From positions 1,488,001 through 1,552,000 of the forward strand of contig NC_016887.1 in NCBI RefSeq assembly GCF_000284035.1: a stretch of DNA of 64,000 nucleotides. The letters are read 5' to 3'. The stretch comes from Nocardia cyriacigeorgica GUH-2 (GTDB lineage: Bacteria; Actinomycetota; Actinomycetes; Mycobacteriales; Mycobacteriaceae). Under the pieces are notes generated by a model, which saw nothing but the letters and a program-made list of their open reading frames with translations, searched no databases and was not told the DNA's origin. Positions 54,497 to 63,438 of this stretch are shown in pieces; position 1 is the stretch's first letter; each line of letters starts with the position of its first letter. Made by a program: the position numbers and the translations under genes.

Positions 54497-55315
54497 ATGG
54501 CGATGCGAGCGCTCACACGAACCGGCCGGACGCCGGCATGGCTGGCCGGCGCGGCGATCGCAGCTGCGCTCACGCTCGGTCCCGCGGCGGTTGCGAGCCT
54601 CGCCGCTGCTCCCGCGGCAGCCGCGGAGCATGTTGAAGGTTCCGGACTCGAAGGCGCTACGGCAGGGCCGAGTGTGGGCGTCGAATTCGTCAGTGACACC
54701 GGGATCGGTGACGGGGGAGTCGGTGGCTTCGGTGACGGCGGCGCCGGAGGGGACGCGGGATTCGGCGGTGGAGCCGACAGCGGTACCACCGACAGCGGGG
54801 TCGGCGGCCTCGGCGACAGTGGAACCAGCGGCGGCGACAGTGGGCTGGGCAGCGGCCTGGGTGACGGCGGGTTCGGCGGCGGCGCAACCGTTCCGGGCCT
54901 GCCCACCGACTCGCTCCCGGACCTCGGCGGCGATTCCGGTATCGGCACCATTCCTGGAACGGGCGAAACTCCCCAGCTGCCCGCGCCGCCGAGCGACTCT
55001 GACCCCGGCCAACCGGTCCCCGCCGACCCGGTCCATCCCCACGATCCGAACGGCGGCTGGCACGGCGACCGCTGGCCTTTCCCTGACCCGGGTTACCCCT
55101 TCAGCCCGTTCTTCCCGCAGACGCCGTCGCCCGAACCGCTCGAGGACTTCGATCCGCCATGTGCGCCGGGACAGCGTGGGGCCCATTGCGATACCGATCT
55201 GTTCGACGGGCACACCGGCCAGTCCGCACCGCTGACGCCCGCACCCTCGCCCGGCACTCACCATGGGCTGCCGTTCGGACTGTCGCTGCCCAGCGGAAGT
55301 GCCGGTCAGCTGTAA
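54497..55315 (+). CDS. Secreted Gly/Asp-rich protein
   Basis: A 272-residue protein; the ATG giving MAMRAL has GAGGA six bases upstream. A Sec signal peptide occupies residues 1-42 (basic start, AGAAIAAALTLGPAAVASLAA core, AAPAAAAE cleavage region). The mature part begins with Gly-Asp-Gly repeats (GDGGVGGFGDGGAGG) and changes to Pro-rich, with two cysteines near residue 225. No family is recognised. The low-complexity wall-exported character and a motif B dyad upstream are shared with the 58589-58933 gene. Confidence 0.75.
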   Translation: MAMRALTRTGRTPAWLAGAAIAAALTLGPAAVASLAAAPAAAAEHVEGSGLEGATAGPSVGVEFVSDTGIGDGGVGGFGDGGAGGDAGFGGGADSGTTDSGVGGLGDSGTSGGDSGLGSGLGDGGFGGGATVPGLPTDSLPDLGGDSGIGTIPGTGETPQLPAPPSDSDPGQPVPADPVHPHDPNGGWHGDRWPFPDPGYPFSPFFPQTPSPEPLEDFDPPCAPGQRGAHCDTDLFDGHTGQSAPLTPAPSPGTHHGLPFGLSLPSGSAGQL

Positions 55316-55416
55316 TCCTGGATAAGTACTGGCATCCCGGCACCGATTCTGTTCTACCTAAGTAGATCCTCGCGCTCCTACCGATGCGCACGGCCGCGGT
55401 ACGGGGCAACAATGCA

Positions 55417-55441
55417 CACTGTCGCACGGCTAGGGACAGTG
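55417..55441 (+). promoter_or_regulatory. Inverted repeat overlapping a ribosome-binding site
   Basis: CACTGTC, 11 bases, then GACAGTG. The right arm touches the GAGGG before the RibD-like gene, so it could act as an operator or as an RNA hairpin hiding the ribosome-binding site. Confidence 0.4.
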
Positions 55442-55454
55442 AGGGTTGCCTGGA

Positions 55455-56033
55455 ATGGGAAGCGTGACGTTGTGGATGCAGATTTCGCTCGACGGCTTTG
55501 CCGAAGGGCCGGATGACGAGGTCCATTGGCCGGTGGTGGACGAGGAGCTGTGCGAATCGTCCCTCGACGAGCTGCGACGCGCCGATCTGTTCCTCTACGG
55601 CCGCAAGACCTACGAGATCATGGCCTCCTTCTGGCCGACGGCCGATGCGGCGCCAGGGATCTCGCCGTTCTATCTGGATTTCGCGCGCTGCTGGAAGGAG
55701 AAGACCAAGATCGTCTTCTCCCGCACCCTGCGCTCGGCGCCGTGGAACACCAGCGTGATCGGTGAGGACCTGGTCGAACGGGTCTCGGCGCTGCGGGACC
55801 GGCCGGGCTGCGACATGGTGCTGTTCGGCGGTGCGGAGACCGCGTCCACCTTCATCCGGCACGATCTGGTCGACGAGTACCGATTGTTCGTGCATCCGGT
55901 GCTGCTCGGCGGCGGCGTGCGGTTGTTCCACACCGGCCCGGAAGCCGCGGGCCTGCAATTGGTGGATGTGATGACCTTCGACAGCGCGGTCGTCGGGATG
56001 CATTATCAGCATGCGGGCCGTCCGGCGAGCTGA
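55455..56033 (+). CDS. RibD C-terminal/dihydrofolate reductase-like protein
   Basis: A 192-residue protein from the ATG giving MGSVTLWM. It has the RibD_C (DHFR-like) plan: SVTLWMQISLDGFAEG at the start, LFLYGRKTYEIMASFWP, VFSRTLRS, MVLFGGAETASTFIRHDLVDEY, and HPVLLGGGVRLF. These are small NADPH-binding reductases usually found alone, of uncertain substrate. The GGG nucleotide-binding turn is intact. It does not lie next to other riboflavin genes. Confidence 0.9.
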   Translation: MGSVTLWMQISLDGFAEGPDDEVHWPVVDEELCESSLDELRRADLFLYGRKTYEIMASFWPTADAAPGISPFYLDFARCWKEKTKIVFSRTLRSAPWNTSVIGEDLVERVSALRDRPGCDMVLFGGAETASTFIRHDLVDEYRLFVHPVLLGGGVRLFHTGPEAAGLQLVDVMTFDSAVVGMHYQHAGRPAS

Positions 56034-56122
56034 ACGGCATCAGCGGGGGAGCGGGCCCGGCGAGCGGCTGCCGCGGCGAAATTTTCTTCCGTCGCCGCGT
56101 TCATCGGCTAATTTACGTCCAT

Positions 56123-58573
56123 ATGGTCGTGTTACCGGTGTCCGACGGCGTGCTCTCCGAATCAGCGCATGAGCTTCTCGGAGTGAGCGAATTCGTCGGC
56201 CGCACGGCCGAGTTGGCCCGCCTAGACGACCTGCTGGCCGGTGACGCGCGGTTGATCACGCTGGTGGGCCCCGGCGGTATCGGCAAGACCCGGCTGGCGG
56301 CCGAAGCGCTGCGGCGGCTGCGGCCCGAGCAGCGGCAAGCGGTGTATTGGGCCCGGCTGGCCGAGGTCGAACGCGAGGACCGGCTCGTCGACGAGGACGT
56401 GGTGCGCTCGGTGGTGCGCACCGACGGCGCCGACCCGTCGGAGTGGGATCTGCTGCTGAGCACCTTCACCGACGCACCCGAGGAACGGCGAATCCTGGTG
56501 CTGGACAACTGTGAACACGTGCTCGTCAGCGTCGGCCGGGTGATCACGAAACTGCTGGCCACCGCGCCCGCGCTGACCATCCTGGCCACCAGCCGCGAAC
56601 CGATCGGCTGGATCGACGAATACATCCTCACCGTGCCGCCGCTGTCGCCCGGGCAGTCGCTGGCGTTGTTCCGGCAGCGCGCCGAACGCACGGGGCGGCC
56701 CATTCCCGACGATCGGGAGCAGATCGAGATCGCCGAACAGATCTGCCGCCACATCGATCACAGTCCGCTGTTCGTCCGGCTGGCCGCGGCCCGGTTGCGT
56801 CATCAGCCGCCGGCCATGGTGCTGCGCGAACTCACCGGCGACGTCGACGACAAACGGATGCGCTGGTCGCACGGCGTGCGGGTGGGTAATGAGCAGCGCC
56901 ACCGCGGGGTCTACGACGTCATCGCGTGGTCCTATGAACTGTGCGGGCCGCAGGAACAGCTGCTGCTGGAACGGCTGTCGGTCTTCGCGGCCGGATACGA
57001 GACCGACGGCGCCGACTCGGTGCGCAACGGCATCGAACTCGCCGACGCCGTCGCGGTCTGCGCCGACGCGACGCTCTCGCCCGGTGCGATCGAGTACCTG
57101 CTGGAACGGCTCGCCGAACGGTCGTTGCTGTCGACCCACCACACCGCCGAATCGGTGCGGTGGTACCTGGTGGAAAGCGTGCGCGTCTTCGCCCGCGACC
57201 GCTTGCAGCGTCGCGATCCGGCCGAGGCGACCCGCATGGCCGACCGGCACCGCTGCTACTACCGCGACCGGGTCGTGGTCGGCGCCGACGACTGGTTCGG
57301 GCCGCGCGAGCAGGCCTGGGTGCAGTGGGTGCGGTCGGCGTGGGACAACATTCTGCTCGCCATCGACACCGGGCTCGACGACCCGGAGACCGCCGTCGTC
57401 GCCCTGGAGACCGCCGCGGTATTGCTCGCCACCTGGATCCCATCCATCCGGTGTGGCGGATGGGCGGTCACCCGGCTCACCGAACGCGCGCTCGAGGCCG
57501 CGCGCAACTCCCCGCCCGAGGGCATCCGGCACCGCGTGCGCGCCTCGGCGATGCTGGCCTGGAACGCGATCTGGCAGGGCCGCAACGAGTACGCGGCCCG
57601 GCTGCTCGATGAATGCGTGACGCTGTGCCGCACCGGCTCGGACATCGATGTGCCGTGGCGGGAGACCATCGACACCGATACCGGGCTGCCCGCTCCGGTC
57701 GAATGGACCTGCGGGCTGGAACTGATGCTGGTGCGCCGCGATCCGCGCGCCATCGATGTGCTTGACCGGGCCCGCCGCAAATACGCCGCTGCGGGCGATC
57801 ACGCCGGCGAAGAGGGCAGCGATATGTTCCTGGCCCTGTCGCGTGCGGCCTTGGGTCCCCGCGCGGACGCCCTGGACAGCTCCGCGCACTATCTCGAACG
57901 CTCGATGAGCTCGGGATCGAAACTGGCCAAGGCCTGGGCGCAGATCACCCGGTCGGTCGCGCTGGCCAAGCACGGTGACGCGCGCCGGGCGCTCGAGTTG
58001 ATCGACTCCGTGCCCGCCGACCAGCGATCCGCCGGCGACAGCTGGACCGCGATCTGGGCGGTAGTCGCGCGCATCATCGGCAAGACCCAGTTGTTATGCG
58101 CTGAGCGGGATCGACGCGCGGCCGTCGCGATGGCCACCGAGATCGCCCGCCTGGTGGGAAGTTTCGACGAGTTCGACCGCACGATGGGCGTCGCGGTGGC
58201 CGCGCTGCCGCTGGTCGCCGCCGAATTGCGGCTGGCCATGGAGGTGTCGGCGGCCGCATTCGGCGACGGGCCGTGGCCCGAGGACGGGCCGGGGGAGAAA
58301 CCCGCCGCCCGGTCGCAGCTGTGGGACACGCTGTCACGGGCCGAACGCGATGTCGCGATCCTCGCCGCGGCCGGCTGGCCCAACAGCGCCATCGCGTCCC
58401 GGCGGCACAGCTCGATCCGCACCGTCGACGCCCAGGTAGCCGGCATCCGGCAGAAGCTGATGATCTCCTCCCGCACCGGGATCGCCGCCCATATCCCGCC
58501 CGAATTCGCCGAACGGGTGCGCGCGGCGGCCGAACAACGACCGCAGCGCCCGCGGCGTACCCGCGGGCGCTGA
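56123..58573 (+). CDS. LuxR-type regulator with NB-ARC/AfsR-like ATPase domain
   Basis: An 816-residue cytosolic regulator. The P-loop GPGGIGKT (K55) and Walker B RRILVLDNCEH form an NB-ARC-type ATPase domain at about residues 20-330, followed by helical TPR-like repeats. The last 75 residues are a LuxR-like helix-turn-helix, SRAERDVAILAAAGWPNSAIA and VDAQVAGIRQKL. The AAGWPNSAIA part departs from the usual LAxGxSNxEIA but keeps the spacing. The signal and targets are unknown. It is monocistronic, with a hairpin-free 15-base gap to a convergent gene. Confidence 0.9.
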   Translation: MVVLPVSDGVLSESAHELLGVSEFVGRTAELARLDDLLAGDARLITLVGPGGIGKTRLAAEALRRLRPEQRQAVYWARLAEVEREDRLVDEDVVRSVVRTDGADPSEWDLLLSTFTDAPEERRILVLDNCEHVLVSVGRVITKLLATAPALTILATSREPIGWIDEYILTVPPLSPGQSLALFRQRAERTGRPIPDDREQIEIAEQICRHIDHSPLFVRLAAARLRHQPPAMVLRELTGDVDDKRMRWSHGVRVGNEQRHRGVYDVIAWSYELCGPQEQLLLERLSVFAAGYETDGADSVRNGIELADAVAVCADATLSPGAIEYLLERLAERSLLSTHHTAESVRWYLVESVRVFARDRLQRRDPAEATRMADRHRCYYRDRVVVGADDWFGPREQAWVQWVRSAWDNILLAIDTGLDDPETAVVALETAAVLLATWIPSIRCGGWAVTRLTERALEAARNSPPEGIRHRVRASAMLAWNAIWQGRNEYAARLLDECVTLCRTGSDIDVPWRETIDTDTGLPAPVEWTCGLELMLVRRDPRAIDVLDRARRKYAAAGDHAGEEGSDMFLALSRAALGPRADALDSSAHYLERSMSSGSKLAKAWAQITRSVALAKHGDARRALELIDSVPADQRSAGDSWTAIWAVVARIIGKTQLLCAERDRRAAVAMATEIARLVGSFDEFDRTMGVAVAALPLVAAELRLAMEVSAAAFGDGPWPEDGPGEKPAARSQLWDTLSRAERDVAILAAAGWPNSAIASRRHSSIRTVDAQVAGIRQKLMISSRTGIAAHIPPEFAERVRAAAEQRPQRPRRTRGR

Positions 58574-58588
58574 GTCGATCGTCAGGGT

Positions 58589-58933
58589 TTAGTCCGGGCC
58601 GCACTCACCGTGGCAACGGCTGCTGTAACCGGGCTTGTTGTCGGACTCGGTCTTGCTCGAGGAGTTGCGCAGGCCGCCGTGGTTGTGCGAGCCGTACCCG
58701 CGTCCCTGCCCGTACCCGCGGCTCTGGCCGTAACCCCGGCCGTGACCGTGCCCATCGCTGCCACGGCTGCTGTGGCCGTCGCCGCGCTGGCTGGAGGCCT
58801 TGCTGTCGGCACCCGCGGGCATCGCGGCCGCGAACTGCGGCGCGACGGCTGCCGGCACGAGGGCCAGCGCGCCGGCGAGGGCGGTGGTGGCGAGCATCTT
58901 GCGGACCGTGCCGCGTCGGACAGTGCTGCTCAT
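58589..58933 (-). CDS. Secreted His/Gly/Tyr-rich small protein
   Basis: A 114-residue protein; the ATG giving MSSTVRRG has GGAG in the upstream minus-strand sequence. A signal peptide covers residues 1-37 (LATTALAGALALVPAAVA core). The mature part has HGHGRGYGQSRGYGQGRGYG repeats and a CHGEC end, so it could bind metal ions or interact with wall polymers. No family is recognised. A motif B dyad lies 77 bases upstream, as before the other Gly-rich secreted protein. Confidence 0.8.
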   Translation of the reverse strand: MSSTVRRGTVRKMLATTALAGALALVPAAVAPQFAAAMPAGADSKASSQRGDGHSSRGSDGHGHGRGYGQSRGYGQGRGYGSHNHGGLRNSSSKTESDNKPGYSSRCHGECGPD

Positions 58934-59010
58934 GGTCTGCTCCGTTCGTTGTGCCAGGGCCCCGCATCGGGTCGGCAGTCGGGCCGCGGCTGCCGCCTGA
59001 CCCAATCAAT

Positions 59011-59030
59011 GTGTCGTTATATAGCGGTAC
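59011..59030. promoter_or_regulatory. Motif B operator candidate, divergent
   Basis: GTGTCGTTATATAGCGGTAC flanked by AAT and GAT, between the His/Gly-rich gene (minus strand) and the remnant starting at 59041 (plus strand). GATACA adjoins it. Confidence 0.6.
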
Positions 59031-59040
59031 GATACACGAT

Positions 59041-59425
59041 GTGACGATGGTTGCTGAGCCGTTATTCCCGGAGCTGGGAAGGCTTGATCGCGCTGTGCCG
59101 CGCGTGACGCGATGGATGGGCGACTACCGAGGGGATCCGCGCGTGGATGACTACATCGACGCGCTCCCCGACTCGCAGCAGCAGAGCTGCCGAGGAGTGC
59201 GGGCGCAGGGGTTACGGGGTCGAGCCCGGGGAGCTTTTCACGCGTTACCCACGTGAGGCGGTACGTCGGTCACGACGACTGTGCCGCCGAGGTATTTGTT
59301 CGACGGCGCATCTCGACGTGGTCCCTGAGCCCGGCACGGTTGATCCGGCAGCCTTCCCGGTGTCCGGGCAACCGAGCCGCATCACGTGGCTCGGCGACTT
59401 GCGCGAACTCGAGGGCGCACGCTGA
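59041..59425 (+). pseudogene. Decayed gene remnant, DUF1801-like at its start
   Basis: A GTG-started frame gives 71 residues with GDPRVDDYIDALPDSQQQS, which resembles the N-terminal helix of DUF1801 proteins (usually DYIxALPDWQ). It then becomes Arg-rich and ends at 59256. From about 59310 another frame has normal codon use (VVPEPGTVDPAAFPVSGQPS) and ends at 59425. These look like pieces of one or two broken genes. The DUF1801 link is from pattern only, and a motif A-like dyad inside the first frame (59065-59080) may be chance. Confidence 0.4.
59065..59080. promoter_or_regulatory. Motif A-like dyad within the remnant
   Basis: TTCCCGGAGCTGGGAA, a perfect TTCCC-N6-GGGAA dyad, 35 bases downstream of the motif B copy. 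It falls in codons of the remnant, so a chance match is possible. Confidence 0.3.
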
Positions 59426-59464
59426 CGGCTGTTCTCGGCTTCGGTCGCGGCGGGGGCGGCTGAT

Positions 59465-60712
59465 TCAGCTTGCCGCGGCAGCCAGTTCGGCCGGGCCGGC
59501 GCCCCGCGCCGCACGCGCGGACCGCACCGCGGCCGCCGCGAGCATCGGCAGCCGCGCATCGCCCAGCGACATGGCGTGATTGCCCAACTGGTTGGTGACG
59601 AAGGCGATCGACAGTCCGAGACCGGGCATGGCCATCGCGCCGGACCCGCCGATGCCGTAGTGGCCGAGTGCGTGCCTGGTCAGCGTGGCGCCGACGATGC
59701 CGCGGTGATAGCCCAGCGCATGGTGCGGCGGGGCGCCGAGCACGTAGTCGAAACGGCTGTTGGCCGGCATCCGGGCGATCATCCGCGTGGTTTCCGGCTT
59801 CAACAGCCGCCGCGAGCCGATGCGCCCGTCGTTGGCGATGGCGCCGTACATGGCGGCCAGCGCGCGGGCGGTGAACACGCCGTTCCAGCCCGGCATCATC
59901 GCGGTGTAGGGGCGCTCGGTCTGGCTCATCTCGGCCCAGCCGTCGTAGATCACCTCGCGCAACGAGGTCAGCGGGCGCACCGATCCGGTCAGTCCGGTCA
60001 GCCGGTCGAGCGGGACCCGGCCCACGTGCAGTCGCGGTGACAGTGGCGCGATCCGGGACCGATGGTGTTCGGGGACGCCGAACCAGAGGTCGGCCTGACC
60101 CAGTGGTTCGGCCAATTCCGTGCGCACCAGTTCGGGGAACGGGCGGCCGGTCGCACGCTGGGCGATCTCGGCCACCAGCGTGCCGAAGGTCAGCCCGTGG
60201 TAGCCGGAGGCGCGCAGCCGCAGCGGATCGGGTGCGGAGGCGGCGAGTGCGGCGGCGAGGGTGTCGTGGTCGAGCATGCCGTCCGGATCGTCGATCAGTC
60301 CGCGAGTGCGTTGCAGGCCGGCCCGGTGGTTGAGCACCTCGCGGACGGTGATCGCGTCCTTGCCGTTCGCGGCGAACTCCGGCCAGTAGGTCGCGACGGG
60401 TTCGTCCAGCGCGAGGACGCCGCGTTCGATGAGGCGATGCGCGACGGTCGCGGCCACGCCCTTGCCGGTGGAGTAGGCCAGGGCCATGGTGTCGCCGCGC
60501 CAGCGCCGGCCGGCCGCGGCCCAGCCGCCCCAGATGTCGAGCACCGGCTCACCGTCCAGGTAGACCGCCAGCGCCGCGCCACCGTGTCGGCGGCGACGCA
60601 TCATCGCGAAGAACTTCGTGGCCACCGGCACGAAGCGATCGTCGATCAGCATGGGGGCGGCGGGCGGGACGAGGTCCTCGGCCCACACGCCTTCGGTACC
60701 GGTAGCCGGCAT
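59465..60712 (-). CDS. Serine hydrolase of the beta-lactamase (class C/esterase) family
   Basis: A 415-residue protein with the serine hydrolase fold: the S-x-x-K motif STGK near residue 81, VLNHRAGLQ, and SGYHGLTFG, where the Tyr takes the place of the YxN motif. GHYGIGGSGAMAMPG near the C-terminus matches the HxG-type motif of esterase-like members (LipE, EstB). It has no signal peptide and probably acts as a cytosolic esterase rather than a beta-lactamase. A dyad lies 32 bases before its start. Confidence 0.88.
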   Translation of the reverse strand: MPATGTEGVWAEDLVPPAAPMLIDDRFVPVATKFFAMMRRRRHGGAALAVYLDGEPVLDIWGGWAAAGRRWRGDTMALAYSTGKGVAATVAHRLIERGVLALDEPVATYWPEFAANGKDAITVREVLNHRAGLQRTRGLIDDPDGMLDHDTLAAALAASAPDPLRLRASGYHGLTFGTLVAEIAQRATGRPFPELVRTELAEPLGQADLWFGVPEHHRSRIAPLSPRLHVGRVPLDRLTGLTGSVRPLTSLREVIYDGWAEMSQTERPYTAMMPGWNGVFTARALAAMYGAIANDGRIGSRRLLKPETTRMIARMPANSRFDYVLGAPPHHALGYHRGIVGATLTRHALGHYGIGGSGAMAMPGLGLSIAFVTNQLGNHAMSLGDARLPMLAAAAVRSARAARGAGPAELAAAAS

Positions 60713-60743
60713 GGTCAGACTCCTTTGTCTGCGTGACGCCCGG

Positions 60744-60774
60744 CCGCTTGCTGCTTGCTAGCAGTTGCAAGCGG
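60744..60774. promoter_or_regulatory. Nested dyad before the serine hydrolase gene
   Basis: CCGCTTGC and GCAAGCGG, 15 bases apart, with an inner dyad CTGC-N6-GCAG. It lies in the 107-base gap after the phosphoketolase gene, 32 bases upstream of the hydrolase start, and looks like a repressor site. Confidence 0.45.
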
Positions 60775-60819
60775 TCGTACTACCGAATGTAACCCGTTTC
60801 ATTACGTTGGGCAATGATC

Positions 60820-63294
60820 TCAGCGGCCCGGCCAGGACCACTGCGCCACCTCGGGGATGTCCTCGCCGTGCTCGCGGGTCCAGGCCCGGGCCCGCAGCCG
60901 CGCGTCCTGCATCTGCTGACGCAGCCCGCCCGCCTTCTCGCGCAGCCCGGGCACCCGGTCGATCACATCGGTGACCAGGTGATAGCGGTCCATATCGTTG
61001 AGCATCACCATGTCGAACGGCGTGGTGGTGGTGCCTCGTTCCTTGTATCCGCGCACATGCAGACCCGCGTGGTTGGTGCGCCGGTAGGTGAGCCGGTGGA
61101 TCAGCCACGGGTAGCCGTGGAAGGCGAAGATCACCGGCCGGTCGCGGGTGAACAGGGTGTCGAATTCGGAATCGGGCAGCCCGTGCGGATGTTCGGTACT
61201 CGGCAGCAGCCGCATCAGGTCAACCACATTGATCACCCGCACCCGCAGCCACGGCAGCTGCTCGCGCAGGATGGCCGCGGCCGCCAGGGTTTCCAGCGTC
61301 GGCACGTCGCCCGCGCAGGCCAGCACCACATCGGGGCCTGCGCCGACATCGTCGTTATTGCCCGCCCACTCCCAGATGCCGATCCCGCGCGCGCAGTGCA
61401 GCGCCGCCGCCTCGACCGACAGCCAATCGGCCTGCGGCTGTTTACCCGCCACCACCACGTTCACGTAATGCCGCGAGCGCAGGCAATGGTCGAACGTCGA
61501 CAGCAGGGTATTGGCATCCGGCGGCAGATAGACCCGCACGATCTCGGGCTTCTTGTTCAGCACAACATCGAGGAATCCCGGGTCCTGGTGGGTGAATCCG
61601 TTGTGATCCTGCCGCCAGACATGCGAGGACAGCAGATAGTTCAGGCTCGGAATCGGTCGCCGCCAGGACACCGCCGCGCTCGCGTCCAGCCATTTCGCGT
61701 GCTGATTGAACATGGCGTCGACGATGTGTACGAAGGCCTCGTAACAGGTGAACACCCCATGCCTGCCGGTAAGCAGATAGCCCTCGAGCAGGCCCTGGCA
61801 CATGTGCTCGGACAGCACCTCGATCACCCGGCCGCGCCGGTCGAGCCCGACGTCGAATTCGTCGATCTCGGCCTGCCAGTTCCGGCCGGTGACCTCGAGG
61901 ATGTCCTGTAACCGATTGCTGGCCAGCTCATCCGGCGCGAAGGTCAGGAAGTTGTCGGTATTGCGCGCGGTCACCTCACGCAGCCAGCCGCCGAGCACCC
62001 GGGTGGCTTCGTGCTGGGTGGCGCCCGGTGCGGGCACCTCGACGCCGAACTCGCGCCAATCCGGCAACCGCAGATCGCGCACCTGCGCGCCGCCGTTGCT
62101 CACCGGGTTCGCGCTCATCCGCCGGTCACCGGCGGGGACGAGATCCATCAGCTCCGAGACCGGTGCGCCGGACCCGTCGAACAACTCCGCCGGCCGATAC
62201 GACCGCAACCACTGCTCGAGCACGGCGCGGTGGTCGTCGTCGGTGCGGGCGGCCGGCAGCGGGACCTGATGGGCGCGGAAGGTGCCCTCGACCCGCTCGC
62301 CGTCCACCTGCGGGGGACAGGTCCAGCCCTTCGGCGTGCGCAGCACGATCATCGGCCAATGCGGACGGGTCCCGTCGCCACCGCCGCGGGCGGCGCGCTG
62401 GATCTGCGCGATCCGCTCCAGCGCGGCATCCATCGCCGCGGCCATCGCCTGGTGCACCACAGCCGGATCGTGTCCGGCGACCATCAGCGGTTCGTAGCCG
62501 TAACCGCGCAGCAGCGAGATCAATTCGGGTTCGGGGATGCGGGCCAGGATCGTCGGATTGGCGATCTTGTATTCATTGAGCGCCAGGATCGGCAGCACCG
62601 CACCGTCGCGCGCCGGGTTGAGGAATTTATTGGCATGCCAGCTACCCGCGAGCGGTCCGGTCTCGGCTTCCCCGTCGCCCACCACGCAGAACACGGTGAG
62701 ATCCGGATGATCGAGCGCGGCGCCGAAGGCGTGCAGTAGTGAATAGCCGAGTTCACCGCCCTCGTGGAATGAGCCAGGCGTTTCCGGCGCGCAATGGCTC
62801 GGCACCCCGCCGGGGAAGGAGAACTGCGCGAACAGCGCGCGCATGCCGTCGATATCGCGTGGCACATGGCTGTACAACTCGGAATAGGTGCCCTCCAGCC
62901 ACGCGCACGCATTCGGGCCGGGACCACCGTGACCGGGGCCGGCGACGAACACCGCGTCCAGATCGCGGGCCAGAATCGCCCGATTGGCATGGACCCACAC
63001 CAGATTCAGCCCGGGCACGGTGCCGAAATGGCCGAGCAGGCGCGGTTTGATGTGCTCGGGCCGCAGCGGTTCGCGCAGCAACGGATTGGCCATCAGATAG
63101 ATCTGCCCGACCGACAGATAGTTCGCCGCCCGCCACCAGGCGTCCACGGCCGCGAGTTCGTCGGCGTCGAGCGGGCCAGGGGCTTCGGCGAGGTGATACG
63201 GACGCGGCGCGACCGAAGTGCCGCTGCCGGTGCCGATATTGTCGGCCGCGGTGGCGTCGGCGGCGGGATTGTCTCGAGAACCAGGCTGTGCCAT
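60820..63294 (-). CDS. xfp: Phosphoketolase (xylulose 5-phosphate/fructose 6-phosphate)
   Basis: An 824-residue thiamine diphosphate enzyme that splits xylulose 5-phosphate or fructose 6-phosphate with phosphate into acetyl phosphate and a shorter sugar phosphate. Recognisable blocks are [83 protein letters not shown] (thiamine diphosphate region) and [16 protein letters not shown]. Length is normal. The ATG has GAGGAG in the upstream minus strand. It does not seem coupled to the hydrolase gene, with a 107-base gap and a dyad between them. Confidence 0.95.
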   Translation of the reverse strand: MAQPGSRDNPAADATAADNIGTGSGTSVAPRPYHLAEAPGPLDADELAAVDAWWRAANYLSVGQIYLMANPLLREPLRPEHIKPRLLGHFGTVPGLNLVWVHANRAILARDLDAVFVAGPGHGGPGPNACAWLEGTYSELYSHVPRDIDGMRALFAQFSFPGGVPSHCAPETPGSFHEGGELGYSLLHAFGAALDHPDLTVFCVVGDGEAETGPLAGSWHANKFLNPARDGAVLPILALNEYKIANPTILARIPEPELISLLRGYGYEPLMVAGHDPAVVHQAMAAAMDAALERIAQIQRAARGGGDGTRPHWPMIVLRTPKGWTCPPQVDGERVEGTFRAHQVPLPAARTDDDHRAVLEQWLRSYRPAELFDGSGAPVSELMDLVPAGDRRMSANPVSNGGAQVRDLRLPDWREFGVEVPAPGATQHEATRVLGGWLREVTARNTDNFLTFAPDELASNRLQDILEVTGRNWQAEIDEFDVGLDRRGRVIEVLSEHMCQGLLEGYLLTGRHGVFTCYEAFVHIVDAMFNQHAKWLDASAAVSWRRPIPSLNYLLSSHVWRQDHNGFTHQDPGFLDVVLNKKPEIVRVYLPPDANTLLSTFDHCLRSRHYVNVVVAGKQPQADWLSVEAAALHCARGIGIWEWAGNNDDVGAGPDVVLACAGDVPTLETLAAAAILREQLPWLRVRVINVVDLMRLLPSTEHPHGLPDSEFDTLFTRDRPVIFAFHGYPWLIHRLTYRRTNHAGLHVRGYKERGTTTTPFDMVMLNDMDRYHLVTDVIDRVPGLREKAGGLRQQMQDARLRARAWTREHGEDIPEVAQWSWPGR

Positions 63295-63438
63295 GGGCGA
63301 TTCTCCTCACGTTCGTGCCGTGCACCGGATGGAGATTCCCCGTCAGGCTACCGGCCGGATCCCGGGTAGGCCCAGGACTCGTCCGGTGCCGCGGGCTGAC
63401 TCCGCGCCGGCCCGGCCGCGTCGATTAGGGTGCGCGGC

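Noticed and set aside
58273..59040. A plus-strand frame leading into the 59041 remnant
   Set aside because: It is antisense to the secreted His/Gly-rich gene and out of frame with the LuxR-type gene; only the part after 59041 has reasonable composition.
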